NCBI RefSeq assembly: GCF_039839375.1
Contig: NZ_JBDOQU010000011.1
Location: 72,400 to 136,399, forward strand
Origin: JBDOQU01 sp039839375
GTDB taxonomy: Bacteria > Pseudomonadota > Alphaproteobacteria > DSM-16000 > Inquilinaceae
Length of the DNA stretch: 64,000 nt
Reading direction: 5' to 3'
This document shows positions 16,952-27,694 of the stretch, piece by piece. Position numbers and translations under genes: made by a program. The number at the start of each line of letters is the position of its first letter. The stretch's first letter is position 1. The notes beneath the pieces were generated by a model that saw only the letters and a program-made list of their open reading frames with translations, was not told the origin of the DNA and searched no databases.

Positions 16952-18424
16952 TCAGATTGCGGCCGCGAAACGCGGCTTCAGGGCTCGGTAGAGGTCACGG
17001 AACTCAGCCATGCGGCCGGCATAGCGGTCGACCAATGCCGGATCGGGGTCGATGGTGAAATCAACCGGAGGGGCGTGGCAGAGGGCGGCTGGGTCCTCGC
17101 CCGTGGCGGCCAGCCGACCCAGCCGGGCGGCGCCGAAGGCGGGGCCGAGATCGCCGCCCTTGTGATAGAGCAGCGGCCGGTCGAGCGCGGCGGCCAGGAT
17201 GCGGCCCCAGAAGGGCGAGCGCGCGCCGCCGCCGATGACCGACAGCCGGTCGACGCTGGTTCCTGCCTGGATCAGGGCGTCCAGCCCGTCGGCGCAGGCG
17301 AAGGCGACGCCTTCCAGTACCGCCCGCGTCAGGTCGGCGCGGGAGGTTTCGTGGGTGATGCCGAAGAAAACACCGGTGGCGGAGGGATCGTTGTGGGGCG
17401 TCCGTTCGCCGGAAAGATAGGGCAGGAAGAGCAGCCGGCCGACATCGCGGTCCGCCGCCTCCGCTTCCGCCAACAGGGCGGCTTCGCTTTCCGCGCCCGT
17501 CGCGGCCCGGGCCCAGGAGAGGCAGGACGCCGCGCTCAACATCACCGACATCTGGTGCCAGGTGGCGGGCAGGCAATGGCAGAAGGCGTGAACCGCCTGT
17601 TCGGGGTTCGGGTGGAAGCCGTCATTGGCGGCGAACAGGACGCCCGACGTGCCGAGCGACAGGAAGGCGGAGCCGGGCTGGATGACGCCGACCCCGACTG
17701 CGCCCGCCGCATTGTCCCCCGCGCCGCCGGCGACCACGGCCGTCTCCGGCACGCCCCAGGTGCGCGCCACTTCCGGCAGCAGCGTTCCCGTGGGGTCGCT
17801 GCCTTCGAACAGTTCCGGCATCGCGGAAAGCTTCAGGCCGGTCGCCGCCAGCATGGCGTCCGACCAGCGTCGCGCGCCGACATCCAGCCACAGCGTCCCG
17901 GCGCTGTCGGACAGGTCCGAGGCATGGCGGCCGGTCATACGCAGGCGGAGATAATCCTTCGGCAACAGCACCTTGGCGGTGCGAGCGAAGATATCGGGTT
18001 CATTCCTGGCGACCCACAGCAGCTTCGGCGCGGTGAAGCCCGGCATGGCGAGATTGCCGGTGATGGCGCGGGAGCGCGGCTCCCGCCTTTCAAGCTCCGC
18101 GCATTCCGCGCCGCTGCGTCCGTCATTCCACAGGATGGCGGGGCGCAGCGGCCGGTCTTCGGAATCCAGCAGCGTCGCGCCGTGCATCTGGCCGGACAGA
18201 CCGATCCCGCCGACGCCCGAAAGCTCCCTTCCCCGGCGGGATTTCAGCTCCGCCATCGCGGCGTCGGCGGCCCGCTGCCAATTGTCGGGATCCTGCTCCG
18301 ACCAGAGCGGATGGGGACGCGACACGCGGAGCGGCGCGGTCGCCTGGTCGACGATCGCCTGGTCGCCGTCGATCAGGACGACCTTGACGCCGGACGTGCC
18401 GAGATCGATGCCGAGATGGAACAA
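16952..18424 (-). CDS. xylB: Xylulokinase
   Basis: The 490-residue FGGY-family kinase phosphorylates D-xylulose to xylulose 5-phosphate for the pentose phosphate pathway. Visible motifs are GIDLGTSGVKVVLID at the N-terminal phosphate-binding site, GLSGQMHGATLLD (substrate contact), GGAGDNAAGAVG with the catalytic aspartate region, and VIGGGARSPFWGRILA in the C-terminal ATP-binding lobe. The length is normal. It lies 27 bases downstream of the Gfo/Idh/MocA oxidoreductase and 21 bases upstream of xylA. Confidence 0.96.
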   Translation of the reverse strand: MFHLGIDLGTSGVKVVLIDGDQAIVDQATAPLRVSRPHPLWSEQDPDNWQRAADAAMAELKSRRGRELSGVGGIGLSGQMHGATLLDSEDRPLRPAILWNDGRSGAECAELERREPRSRAITGNLAMPGFTAPKLLWVARNEPDIFARTAKVLLPKDYLRLRMTGRHASDLSDSAGTLWLDVGARRWSDAMLAATGLKLSAMPELFEGSDPTGTLLPEVARTWGVPETAVVAGGAGDNAAGAVGVGVIQPGSAFLSLGTSGVLFAANDGFHPNPEQAVHAFCHCLPATWHQMSVMLSAASCLSWARAATGAESEAALLAEAEAADRDVGRLLFLPYLSGERTPHNDPSATGVFFGITHETSRADLTRAVLEGVAFACADGLDALIQAGTSVDRLSVIGGGARSPFWGRILAAALDRPLLYHKGGDLGPAFGAARLGRLAATGEDPAALCHAPPVDFTIDPDPALVDRYAGRMAEFRDLYRALKPRFAAAI

Positions 18425-18451
18425 GGGCCGGTTCTCCGGAAACGGATCAGG

Positions 18452-19639
<1,188 letters not shown>

Positions 19640-19672
19640 CAATGCTCTCCCATCGTTTCTTGCAGCCGGCCC

Positions 19673-20728
19673 TCAGCCGATCCCCAGCATCCTGCGGTTG
19701 GCCGCTTCGTCCGTCCCAGAAGCGGCGAAATCGTCGAAGGCGCGGGCGGCGACGTTGATGATGTGCGCCTGGATGAAGTCCGCCCCCTCGGCGGCCCCCT
19801 GCTCGCTGTCCTTCAGGCAGCATTCCCATTCCAGCACCGCCCAGCCGTCGAAGCCGTGGCGGGTCAGCTTGGAGAAGATGGACGAGAAATCGACCTGCCC
19901 GTCGCCCAGAGAACGGAACCGCCCGGCGCGATCGGCCCACGACTGGAAGCCGGAATAGACACCCTGCCGGCCGGTCGGGTTGAACTCCGCATCCTTGACG
20001 TGGAACATCCTGATCCGGTCATGGTAGATATCGATATAGTCAAGATAATCAAGCTGTTGCAGGACGAAGTGGCTGGGATCATAGAGGATGTTGCAGCGCG
20101 GATGGTTCTTCACCCGCTCAAGGAACATCTCGAACGTCGCGCCGTCGAAGAGGTCTTCGCCGGGATGGATTTCGTAGCAGAGATCGACCCCGGCCTCGTC
20201 GAAGGCGTTGAGGATCGGTGTCCAGCGGCGCGCCAGTTCGTCGAACGCCGTTTCGATCAGCCCCGGCGGCCGCTGCGGCCAGGGGTAGAGATAGGGCCAG
20301 GCGAGCGCGCCGGAGAAGGTGGCGTGCGCGGTCAGCCCGAGGTTCCGCGACGCCTTCGCCGCCTTCATGAGCTGGTCGACCGCCCATTCCTGCCGCGCCT
20401 TGGGATTGTTGTGGACGCTGGCTGGTGCAAAGCCGTCGAAGGCGGTGTCGTAGGCCGGGTGGACGGCGACGAGCTGGCCCTGAAGATGGGTCGAAAGCTC
20501 CGTCAGCTCGATATCGTGGGCGGCGAGGATGCCCTTCACCTCGTCGCAATAGGCCGTGCTTTCCGCGGCCTTGGCGAGGTCGAACAGCCGGCCGTCCCAG
20601 GACGGGATCTGCACGCCCCTGTAGCCGTGTCCCGCCGCCCAGCCGGCGATGGAATCCAGGCTGTCGAACGGCGCTTCGTCGCCGGCGAACTGGGCGAGGA
20701 AGATCGCCGGTCCCTTGATCGTCTTCAT
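19673..20728 (-). CDS. Sugar phosphate isomerase/epimerase (AP_endonuc_2 fold)
   Basis: The 351-residue xylose-isomerase-like TIM barrel shows the family metal ligands in LCYEIHPGEDLFDG, NILYDPSHFVLQQ, IRMFHVKDAEF and WAVLEWECC. Members isomerise or epimerise keto- and inositol-type sugars. The pairing with the adjacent Gfo/Idh/MocA oxidoreductase is common in catabolic operons for sugars or inositols that need oxidation and isomerisation. The gene lies 33 bases upstream of the oxidoreductase and 70 bases downstream of the sugar-binding protein. The substrate cannot be assigned. Confidence 0.85.
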   Translation of the reverse strand: MKTIKGPAIFLAQFAGDEAPFDSLDSIAGWAAGHGYRGVQIPSWDGRLFDLAKAAESTAYCDEVKGILAAHDIELTELSTHLQGQLVAVHPAYDTAFDGFAPASVHNNPKARQEWAVDQLMKAAKASRNLGLTAHATFSGALAWPYLYPWPQRPPGLIETAFDELARRWTPILNAFDEAGVDLCYEIHPGEDLFDGATFEMFLERVKNHPRCNILYDPSHFVLQQLDYLDYIDIYHDRIRMFHVKDAEFNPTGRQGVYSGFQSWADRAGRFRSLGDGQVDFSSIFSKLTRHGFDGWAVLEWECCLKDSEQGAAEGADFIQAHIINVAARAFDDFAASGTDEAANRRMLGIG

Positions 20729-20798
20729 GAAGCTTCTTCCGGTATGCGTGGTCTCGGGGTGGGGAGACGGCGACTGCCGCCTCCCCCTTCCCTTCGGA

Positions 20799-21755
20799 TC
20801 AGAACGGCGAGTCGGGGTAGTAGTACTGCTCGGCGTTCTCAGGCGTGATCAGCGGCGAGGCCAGGATGTATTCGCCCTCGATCGGCACGCCGGCGGTGTA
20901 TTTCAGCGCCGTCACCTGGATCGCGGTGGCGATCATCGCGGGCGGGTACAGCACGTCGACAGGAGTCAACTCATTGCCTTCCATCACCCGCTCGATCATC
21001 TGCTTCATGCCGGCGCCGCCGACGATGAACATCTCGTCGGTGCGGTCGGCCTGGCGGACGGCCTCGATGACGCCGAGCGCGATGTCGTCGTCCTGCGCCC
21101 AGACGGCGTCGATCTCAGGGAACTGGGACAGGAAGTCCTGCATCACCTCGAACCCGTCATCGCGGTTCCAGTTGGCGTACTCCATGCCCAGCACCTCGAT
21201 GTCGGTGCCCTCGATCACCTCCATGAATGCATCCACGCGCTGATTGTCGACGACGGTCGGGATGCCCCGCAGCACGACGATCTTGCCCTGGCCGCCCAGT
21301 TCCCCGGCGATATATTCGGCGGACACGCGGCCCATTTCTGGGTTGTTGCCGGCGACGTAGACATCCTCGATCCCCTCCCGCGTCAGGCCGCGGTCGACGA
21401 CGGTGATGAAGGCGCCGGATTCCTTGACCCGCGCGACCGGCCCGGTCAGCGGGTCGGATTCGAACGGCAGGATGACCAGCGCGTCGATCTGGTGGATCGC
21501 CACCATGTCCTCAAGGTCGTTGACCTGCTGGGACGCGTCGGGCGCGGCCGACAGCACGAACTCCAGGTTCGGATGCTGTTCCGACAAGCTGTCGATCGCT
21601 TCCTGTGCATGGTAGTTCACGCCGCCGGTCCAGCCATGGGTGGCGGCGGGGATGGAGACGCCGATCGTCACCGTCTCCTCCTGGGCGACGGCCGCGCCCG
21701 ACCAGGCGAGGCCGCCGACAATGGCCGCCATCGCGGCCCGTTTCATGGTGATCAT
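20799..21755 (-). CDS. Sugar ABC transporter periplasmic binding protein (CUT2, RbsB-like)
   Basis: The 318-residue exported protein has a signal peptide ending in SGAAVAQ and a periplasmic-binding-protein type I fold (TIGVSIPAATHGWTGGVNYHA, DALVILPFESD, FITVVDRGL, YVAGNNPEMG, AVWAQDDDIALGVIEA). It delivers a pentose or related sugar to the permease encoded just upstream. The operon context with xylA and xylB favours xylose, but the extra isomerase and oxidoreductase leave room for another sugar. A gap of 89 bases separates it from the permease gene. Confidence 0.9.
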   Translation of the reverse strand: MITMKRAAMAAIVGGLAWSGAAVAQEETVTIGVSIPAATHGWTGGVNYHAQEAIDSLSEQHPNLEFVLSAAPDASQQVNDLEDMVAIHQIDALVILPFESDPLTGPVARVKESGAFITVVDRGLTREGIEDVYVAGNNPEMGRVSAEYIAGELGGQGKIVVLRGIPTVVDNQRVDAFMEVIEGTDIEVLGMEYANWNRDDGFEVMQDFLSQFPEIDAVWAQDDDIALGVIEAVRQADRTDEMFIVGGAGMKQMIERVMEGNELTPVDVLYPPAMIATAIQVTALKYTAGVPIEGEYILASPLITPENAEQYYYPDSPF

Positions 21756-21844
21756 CTGATAGTTCCTCCCTCTTCTTATCCAGTTGGTTACGGATGCGTT
21801 GGCGTTGCGGGCGGGTTGCGCCGGGGCGGTCCCGTCCTGGTGGT

Positions 21845-22846
21845 TTAGCGGCTGGCCGCCTTGCCGCGTTGGAGCAGCACGGCGACGATGATGATGACGC
21901 CCTGGATCGCCCCGTTGAGGTAGGGGCTGATCGCTTCGGTCAGGTTCAGCAGATTGTCGATCAGGCTGAGGATCAGGACGCCGACGACGGTGCCCCAGAC
22001 CCGGCCGTAGCCGCCCTTCAGCACCGTGCCGCCGATGATGACGGCGGCGATGGCCTCAAGCTCCCAAAGGACGCCGGTCGAGGCCGAGGCCGATCCCAGG
22101 CGCGGCACGTAGACGATGGTCGCCATGGCGACGCAGAGGCCCTGGAGGATGTAGGTCAGCGTCCGGACGTTATCGACATGGATGGCGGAGTAGCGGGCCA
22201 CCTGCTCGTTCGAGCCGATGGCCGAGCAGTGACGGCCGAACCGGGTCCGCGTCATCGCGATCTCCCCCAGGATCGCCACCACCGCGAAGACGATGATCGG
22301 GTAGGGCACGCCCAGGATGCCGTCATAGTAGACCGGCCGGTAGGTCTCCCTCACCTCGAAGGCCAGGGACAGCGTACCGCCGTCTGCCATGTAGGTGACG
22401 AGCGACCGGAAGATGCCCATCGTCCCCAGTGTGACGATGAACGCCTCTATCTTGCCCCGCGTGGTCACCAGCCCGTTGATCGACCCGGCGACGAAGCCGA
22501 GCGCGAGGGAGGCCAGGATCCCGACCATCACGGTCGACCAGCCCGGTCCCATGCCGACCATCACCGCGTTCATGACGACGATCATGACGCCGGAGATGAA
22601 CGCCGCCATCGAGCCGACGGAAAGGTCCAGCCCGCCGGAGGTGATGACGAAGGTGGCGCCCACGGCGATGATGCCGATGAAGGCGCTGCGAGTCAGGATA
22701 TTGGTGATGTTGGCGTAGCTGAGGAAGGCCGGATGCATGGCCGCGCCCAGCAGGACCAGCAGGAGGAGCGCCAGCAGGGGGCCGTATACCTTCAGGTCGA
22801 AGGACCAGCCCTTCCGCTTGCCTCCGTTAAGCGTAAGCGACGGCAT
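21845..22846 (-). CDS. Sugar ABC transporter permease (CUT2, RbsC/XylH-like)
   Basis: The 333-residue integral membrane protein has about ten hydrophobic segments and CUT2 permease signatures FVITSGGLDLSVGSMAA, VTTRGKIEAFIVTLGT and GGTVLKGGYGRVWGTVVGV. It would form the homodimeric pore for the sugar released by the binding protein. Its start overlaps the end of the ATPase gene by 20 bases, showing translational coupling. Confidence 0.92.
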   Translation of the reverse strand: MPSLTLNGGKRKGWSFDLKVYGPLLALLLLVLLGAAMHPAFLSYANITNILTRSAFIGIIAVGATFVITSGGLDLSVGSMAAFISGVMIVVMNAVMVGMGPGWSTVMVGILASLALGFVAGSINGLVTTRGKIEAFIVTLGTMGIFRSLVTYMADGGTLSLAFEVRETYRPVYYDGILGVPYPIIVFAVVAILGEIAMTRTRFGRHCSAIGSNEQVARYSAIHVDNVRTLTYILQGLCVAMATIVYVPRLGSASASTGVLWELEAIAAVIIGGTVLKGGYGRVWGTVVGVLILSLIDNLLNLTEAISPYLNGAIQGVIIIVAVLLQRGKAASR

Positions 22847-24353
22847 CCTTGCGCCCCCCTTTCAAGCCCGTGGCGTAGCGCACGATTTCCTGTTCCTCGA
22901 TTTCGGCTCCCGTCAGCTCTCCGGTTATGCGCCCTTCGCGCATCACCAGGACGCGGTGGCAGAGGCCGATGATCTCCTGCATCTCCGACGAAATGACGAT
23001 GCAGGACTTTCCTTCCTCCACCAGCCGATGGATGAAGCCGTAGATCTGCTGCTTGGTGCCGATGTCGATGCCGCGCGTCGGTTCGTCGATGATGACGATC
23101 TCCGGCTCCACCTGCATGGTCTTTGCCAGAAGCAGCTTCTGCTGGTTGCCGCCGCTGAGATTGCCGGCCAGCATCTCCCGGTTATTGACGCGGATGTCGA
23201 AATCGCCGATCGCGCGGTCCAGCGCCGCCTCCTCCGCCTTCCGGTCGATCAGCACGCGGGAGAAGCGGTCGAGCGCCAGCAGGGTCACGTTGGGGCGCAA
23301 CTGCATGTTGAGCAGCAGGCCCCTGCCCTTGCGGTCTTCCGTCAGATAGACGATGCCGGCCTTCGCTGCGTCCTTCGGGGAGTGGATGGCAACCGGCCGG
23401 CCGTGCCGGCGGATGGTGGGATGGCCGTGGGGGCGCAGGCCCATCAGCCCTTCCATCAATTCGGTGCGGCCCGCGCCGATCAGCCCGGCGAAGCCCAGCA
23501 CCTCGCCCCGCCGCAGCTTGAAGGAGGCGTCCGCCACGCGGCCGGGGACCGACAGGTTCTCGACTTCCAGCACGATGTCGTCGCCCGTGGGCGCCGGCGT
23601 CTTGGAGCCGAACATGTCCGAGACGTCGCGCCCGACCATGAGCTGCGCCATCTGGTCTTCCGACAGGTCGGACACCGGCTCCGTCGCGATCCAGCGTCCG
23701 TCGCGCAGGACCGTGACGCGGTCGGCGATCGTCTTCACCTCGTCCAGCTTGTGGGAGGTATAGACGATGGTGACGCCCTGTTCCTTCAGCCGGCGGATCA
23801 GCCGGAACAGCACGGAGGATTCCGAAGGGGTGAGGACGGCCGTCGGCTCATCCATGATCAGGATGCGGGCGTCGCGAGAGACGGCCTTGGCGATCTCCAC
23901 CATCTGCTTGTCGGAGACGGCGAGGTCCGAGACGCGGTCGTCGGGATGGATATTGGCCTCAAGCTCCGCCATCACCTCCGCGGTGCGCCGGCGCATCGCG
24001 CGCTTGTCCAGCAGCGGGCCGCGATGCAGCTCACGGCCCAGGAAGACGTTCTCCTCCACCGTCAACTGCTCGGCCAGGCTGAATTCCTGATGGATGAGGA
24101 CGATGCCCAGATTCTCCCCGACCTCGCTGTCGGGTATCGTCACCTGTTGTCCGTCGAGCGTAAGGGTTCCGGAGGTCGGCTGTTCGAAACCCGAAAGGAT
24201 CTTCATCAGGGTGGATTTGCCGGCCCCGTTCTCCCCGATCAGGGCGTGGACCTCGCCGGGTTCCAGCGTCAGCCCGATATCGAACAGCACCTGCACGGGC
24301 CCGAAGCTCTTGCAGAGACGGTCGACGGCCAGAATGGGGCTTGTGGCGCCCAT
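22827..24353 (-). CDS. Sugar ABC transporter ATP-binding protein, tandem NBDs (RbsA/XylG-like)
   Basis: About 508 residues with two ABC domains. The first has an intact Walker A (GENGAGKSTLMKIL), Walker B (ILIMDEPTAVL) and a Q-loop IHQEFSLAEQ. The second has a degenerate P-loop (GLIGAGRTELME) but a good signature (LSGGNQQKLLLAK) and Walker B (IVIIDEPTRGID), the usual CUT2 asymmetry. I prefer the ATG at 24353, preceded by GGGAG, over a GTG at 24389. It is the first gene of the xyl operon and faces the ROK regulator across about 205 bases. Confidence 0.93.
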   Translation of the reverse strand: MGATSPILAVDRLCKSFGPVQVLFDIGLTLEPGEVHALIGENGAGKSTLMKILSGFEQPTSGTLTLDGQQVTIPDSEVGENLGIVLIHQEFSLAEQLTVEENVFLGRELHRGPLLDKRAMRRRTAEVMAELEANIHPDDRVSDLAVSDKQMVEIAKAVSRDARILIMDEPTAVLTPSESSVLFRLIRRLKEQGVTIVYTSHKLDEVKTIADRVTVLRDGRWIATEPVSDLSEDQMAQLMVGRDVSDMFGSKTPAPTGDDIVLEVENLSVPGRVADASFKLRRGEVLGFAGLIGAGRTELMEGLMGLRPHGHPTIRRHGRPVAIHSPKDAAKAGIVYLTEDRKGRGLLLNMQLRPNVTLLALDRFSRVLIDRKAEEAALDRAIGDFDIRVNNREMLAGNLSGGNQQKLLLAKTMQVEPEIVIIDEPTRGIDIGTKQQIYGFIHRLVEEGKSCIVISSEMQEIIGLCHRVLVMREGRITGELTGAEIEEQEIVRYATGLKGGRKDAVAYA

Positions 24354-24434
24354 GGGTCTCCCTGGTTCCTCCCAAATTTCCAGCCCCACCCCTTCGCGGC
24401 GGAACCGATCACCGGTTGCCCCGGCGTTGAAATG

Positions 24435-24457
24435 ATTAGCTAGACCCTCAAACTAAT
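24435..24457. promoter_or_regulatory. Candidate ROK/XylR operator in the divergent xyl intergenic region
   Basis: ATTAG at 24435-24439 and CTAAT at 24453-24457 form an inverted repeat with a 13-base spacer. It lies in the AT-rich middle of the gap between the transporter operon and the ROK regulator gene. Repressors of xylose operons commonly bind AT-rich inverted repeats in this position. The match is short, so the site is tentative. Confidence 0.35.
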
Positions 24458-24558
24458 TTGATGGTATCGAACTCCCAGACGGTGCGTCAAGCCGACACGC
24501 CGGCACGATCCAAATGTGGGTCGCCCGCCTTCGCGGCCGACACCCGGGAATCCGCACG

Positions 24559-25713
24559 ATGATGGCCAGACGGCTCAACTCCGCCTGGATTCGTAAGGTC
24601 AACGCCTCGCGTTTGTTCCACGCGCTGCGTGAACGGCCGAACAGTTCCCAGCGACAGCTCGGCCTCGTCACCGGGCTGGACAAGGCCACCATATCCACGG
24701 TCATCGCGCAACTGACACGTGACGGGCTGGTGGAGCGCACGGAGCGGACCTCCGGCCGCCGCGCCGGCCGTCCGGAGATGGGGCTGCGCATTCCTGAATC
24801 GGCCGGAATCCTGCTGGGCGTCCGGCTGGAGCCGACCGGCATAGATGTCGTCGCCGCGGACATGACAGGTCGCCTGCTGGACCGCGAACGCGCGCCTGGC
24901 ACCCGCGACCTGGACCAGGCGCTGGACCGGCTGCACGACGTCGTGCTGAAGCTGGAGGGAAGGCTGAAGGGCGTCCCCCATCGCGGCATCGGCGTCTGCA
25001 TACCGGGGCTGGTCGAACGGTCGGGCCATCTGGTGTTCGCGCCCAACCTGCAATGGCGGGACGTGCCGATCACCACACGGCTGCGGGCGCTGTTCGACAT
25101 CCCGGTCACGGTGGAGAACGACACCAAGGCCGCCGCGATCGCCGAACGGCTGTTCGGCACCTGCCGGAACGTGGACGACTTCATCTATCTGGCCGCCCAG
25201 TCGGGCGTCGGCGGCGCGCTGTTCCTGCGCGGGCAGCTCTACCGCGGGGCCAGCGGGCTGGCCGGCGAGATCGGGCACATGAACATCGTGGCGGACGGCC
25301 GCCAATGCGGCTGCGGCGCCCATGGCTGCCTGGAGGCCTATGTCTCCGAGACCGCCATCCTGGCGCGGCTGGGGGAGCGGGACCTGAAATATGACGATCT
25401 TACCCATGTGGCGGCGGCGGCGCGCGGCGGCGACCGGGTGGTGACCGCCCTTCTGGACGAAACCGGCGGCTATCTGGCGCTGGCGCTGTCCGGCCTGGTC
25501 AACACGCTGAACCCGACGCATATCGTGCTGGGCGGCAATCTGGCGATCGTGGCCGATTTCATCGTGCCGGCGACCCAGCGCGACCTGGAGCGGCTGGCGC
25601 TGAAACCGCTGCAACGGGACGTGGAGATATCGATTTCCCCCCTGGGCGCGGATTCCGTCGCCATGGGCGGGGTGGCGCTGGCGCTGGAGACCTTCCTGGA
25701 ATCGACGCCGTGA
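24559..25713 (+). CDS. ROK-family transcriptional regulator (XylR-like)
   Basis: About 384 residues: an N-terminal winged helix-turn-helix (NSSQRQLGLVTGLDKATIS) followed by a ROK sugar-kinase-like domain. The ROK part includes RGASGLAGEIGHM and the zinc-binding cluster CGCGAHGCLEAYVSE. Its divergence from a xylose operon fits a xylose-responsive repressor. I place the start at the ATG at 24559 (MMARRLNSAWI), which gives the usual short segment before the HTH; an ATG at 24514 would add 15 atypical residues. Confidence 0.88.
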   Translation: MMARRLNSAWIRKVNASRLFHALRERPNSSQRQLGLVTGLDKATISTVIAQLTRDGLVERTERTSGRRAGRPEMGLRIPESAGILLGVRLEPTGIDVVAADMTGRLLDRERAPGTRDLDQALDRLHDVVLKLEGRLKGVPHRGIGVCIPGLVERSGHLVFAPNLQWRDVPITTRLRALFDIPVTVENDTKAAAIAERLFGTCRNVDDFIYLAAQSGVGGALFLRGQLYRGASGLAGEIGHMNIVADGRQCGCGAHGCLEAYVSETAILARLGERDLKYDDLTHVAAAARGGDRVVTALLDETGGYLALALSGLVNTLNPTHIVLGGNLAIVADFIVPATQRDLERLALKPLQRDVEISISPLGADSVAMGGVALALETFLESTP

Positions 25714-25788
25714 TCCCGTCGCGATCACGAGTCCAGTCCTCAGTTTGAATTTCGGCTGTGGGTGAAGAGCGGACTTGCCGCTTAATCT

Positions 25789-26421
25789 CTATGCGCGTCT
25801 GGCGGTTGCCAACAGTCCCGCCGCCCCAAGCATCATGGCGCCCGTTACGCGGTTCAAGAGAAGAAGCCGCCTTCCCGAGGGGTGCATAGATCGGATGATG
25901 CTGCCAGCGAGCGCCCAGCCCATGGCAGCGGCGAACTCAACCGCAATGTAAATTGCTCCGAGAACGACAAGCTGAAAAGTGAAGGAGCTGCCAGCATCCG
26001 AAGCGATGAACTGGGGAACAAAGGCCGTGAAAAGCAGGACAGCCTTGGGATTGGTCATCGCGACGATAAATTCCCGACGCGCCAAGGCGGAAACACTCCC
26101 AATATGCGCAACGCCCGTTGTCCCCTCTTGGGTATTGTCCCGACCAATCATCATCTTCGCGCCAAGATAGGCGAGATAAAGGACACCAGCCCATTTGATG
26201 ATCCGGAACGCGAGTTCGGAGGCCTCCAGTAACGCGCCCAAACCAACGATCATGATCGCGATCATCAAGACGAAGGCGATGCACCGGCCTACCAAGGCTG
26301 TGGCTGCAGGCAGAAAGCCTTCCCGGCTGCCATTCACAAACGCGAGCAGATTGTTCGCGCCAGGCGAGGCCGCAACGATAGCTGCCGCAGGAAGGAACAG
26401 CAGGAGTTGTGCAAGCGTCAT
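25789..26421 (-). CDS. LysE/RhtB-family amino-acid exporter
   Basis: The 210-residue membrane protein with six hydrophobic segments has the LysE-family N-terminal block AAAIVAASPGANNLLAFVNGSREG and the motif ALARREFIVAMTNPKAVLLFTAF. Members export lysine, homoserine, threonine or analogues. Base composition is visibly lower in G+C than its neighbours, suggesting recent acquisition or a different lineage history. It lies divergent from the GNAT-C39 gene with about 100 bases between. The substrate is undetermined. Confidence 0.9.
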   Translation of the reverse strand: MTLAQLLLFLPAAAIVAASPGANNLLAFVNGSREGFLPAATALVGRCIAFVLMIAIMIVGLGALLEASELAFRIIKWAGVLYLAYLGAKMMIGRDNTQEGTTGVAHIGSVSALARREFIVAMTNPKAVLLFTAFVPQFIASDAGSSFTFQLVVLGAIYIAVEFAAAMGWALAGSIIRSMHPSGRRLLLLNRVTGAMMLGAAGLLATARRA

Positions 26422-26524
26422 GATAAAAATCTAATGCTGCCTTGCCTTGAATGATAGATCACATCGATCGCAAGGCCGCTTGGCAGCGTGCGCGATGGAG
26501 AGCATATAGAAGATCGCCGTTCCG

Positions 26525-27694
26525 ATGACTTCCCCGCCGCCGGCGGGACAGAAAACCAGCATAGTGGCCGAACCCGTCCGATCCCCCGTACCCACGACAA
26601 TCCGGGCCGCCCGGCTGGAAGACATTCCCGATCTTCTGGCGCTGGAGGAGAAGGCGTTCGCCACCGACCGCATCTCCCGGCGCAGCTTCCACCATATCCT
26701 GACCCGGGGCCACGCGATCAGCCTTCTGGCCGAGCGCGAGGGGCTGGCGGCGGGATATGCGCTGGTCTTCCTGCGGCGCGGAACATCGCTCGCCCGGCTC
26801 TATTCGCTGGCCGTCGATCCCGCCTTCCGGGGGCTGGGCATCGGCGAGACGCTGCTGAACGCGGCGGAGGTCGCGGCGTCGGCCGCGGACGCGCTGTTCA
26901 TGCGGCTGGAGGTCCGGGCGGACAATGAGCACGCGATCAAGCTCTATCGCCATCTGGGCTATCGCAGCTTCGGCCGGTATGTCGACTATTACGAGGACCA
27001 TGCCGAGGCGTTGCGGTTCGAGAAGCGGCTGGACCAGCCGGCGACGCCGCGCGACGCACCGGTCCCCTACTATCCGCAATCGACGGAGTTCACCTGCGGG
27101 CCCGCCGCGCTGATGATGGCGATGCGCGCCCACGATCCGTCGGTGGAGCTGTCGCGCCGGATGGAGATCCAGCTCTGGCGGGAGGCGACCACCGTCTACA
27201 TGGCGTCCGGCTATGGCGGGTGCGGCCCCTTCGGGCTGGCGCTCGCCGCCCACAGGCGCGGCTTCAAGGTCCGGGTCCAGGTCAGCGGCGACGGCTACCT
27301 GTTCCTGGACAGCGTGCGGTCGGAAGAGAAGAAGGCCGTCATGCGGCTGGTCCAGGACGAGTTCCGCCGCGAAGCCGACGCCACGGACATCGAGATCGTC
27401 CCCCATCCGATGTCGCTGGAGGAGATCACGGCGAGCGTCGATGCGGGGGCCTTTCCCGTCATCCTGGTCAGTCTCTACCGGCTGACCGGGGAGAAGGCGC
27501 CGCACTGGATCGTCGTCCATGGCTACGACCGCCGGTTCGTCTACGCCCACGACCCCTTCATCGATCCGGACGAGCTGGACGTGGCGGCGGACAAGATCAG
27601 CATGCCGATCCCGCGTTGGGCGTTCGAGCGGATGGCCCGCTACGGCAAATCGAAGCTGCGGGCGGCGGTGATCGTCGAGAAAAGGAAGGCTTGA
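26525..27694 (+). CDS. GNAT acetyltransferase fused to a C39-like peptidase
   Basis: The 389-residue soluble protein has a GNAT domain (about 24-168; LYSLAVDPAFRGLGIGETLL is the acetyl-CoA site) followed by a papain-like C39 peptidase domain (about 180-385). The catalytic Cys191 lies in STEFTCGPAALMMAM. Candidate His residues are 327 and 332 in APHWIVVHGYD, and Asp343 in HDPF. The stop is immediately followed by the RimK-type ligase ATG. C39 enzymes normally cut leader peptides after double glycine, so the pair suggests synthesis, acetylation and trimming of a small peptide or amino-acid conjugate. The substrate is unknown. Confidence 0.85.
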   Translation: MTSPPPAGQKTSIVAEPVRSPVPTTIRAARLEDIPDLLALEEKAFATDRISRRSFHHILTRGHAISLLAEREGLAAGYALVFLRRGTSLARLYSLAVDPAFRGLGIGETLLNAAEVAASAADALFMRLEVRADNEHAIKLYRHLGYRSFGRYVDYYEDHAEALRFEKRLDQPATPRDAPVPYYPQSTEFTCGPAALMMAMRAHDPSVELSRRMEIQLWREATTVYMASGYGGCGPFGLALAAHRRGFKVRVQVSGDGYLFLDSVRSEEKKAVMRLVQDEFRREADATDIEIVPHPMSLEEITASVDAGAFPVILVSLYRLTGEKAPHWIVVHGYDRRFVYAHDPFIDPDELDVAADKISMPIPRWAFERMARYGKSKLRAAVIVEKRKA

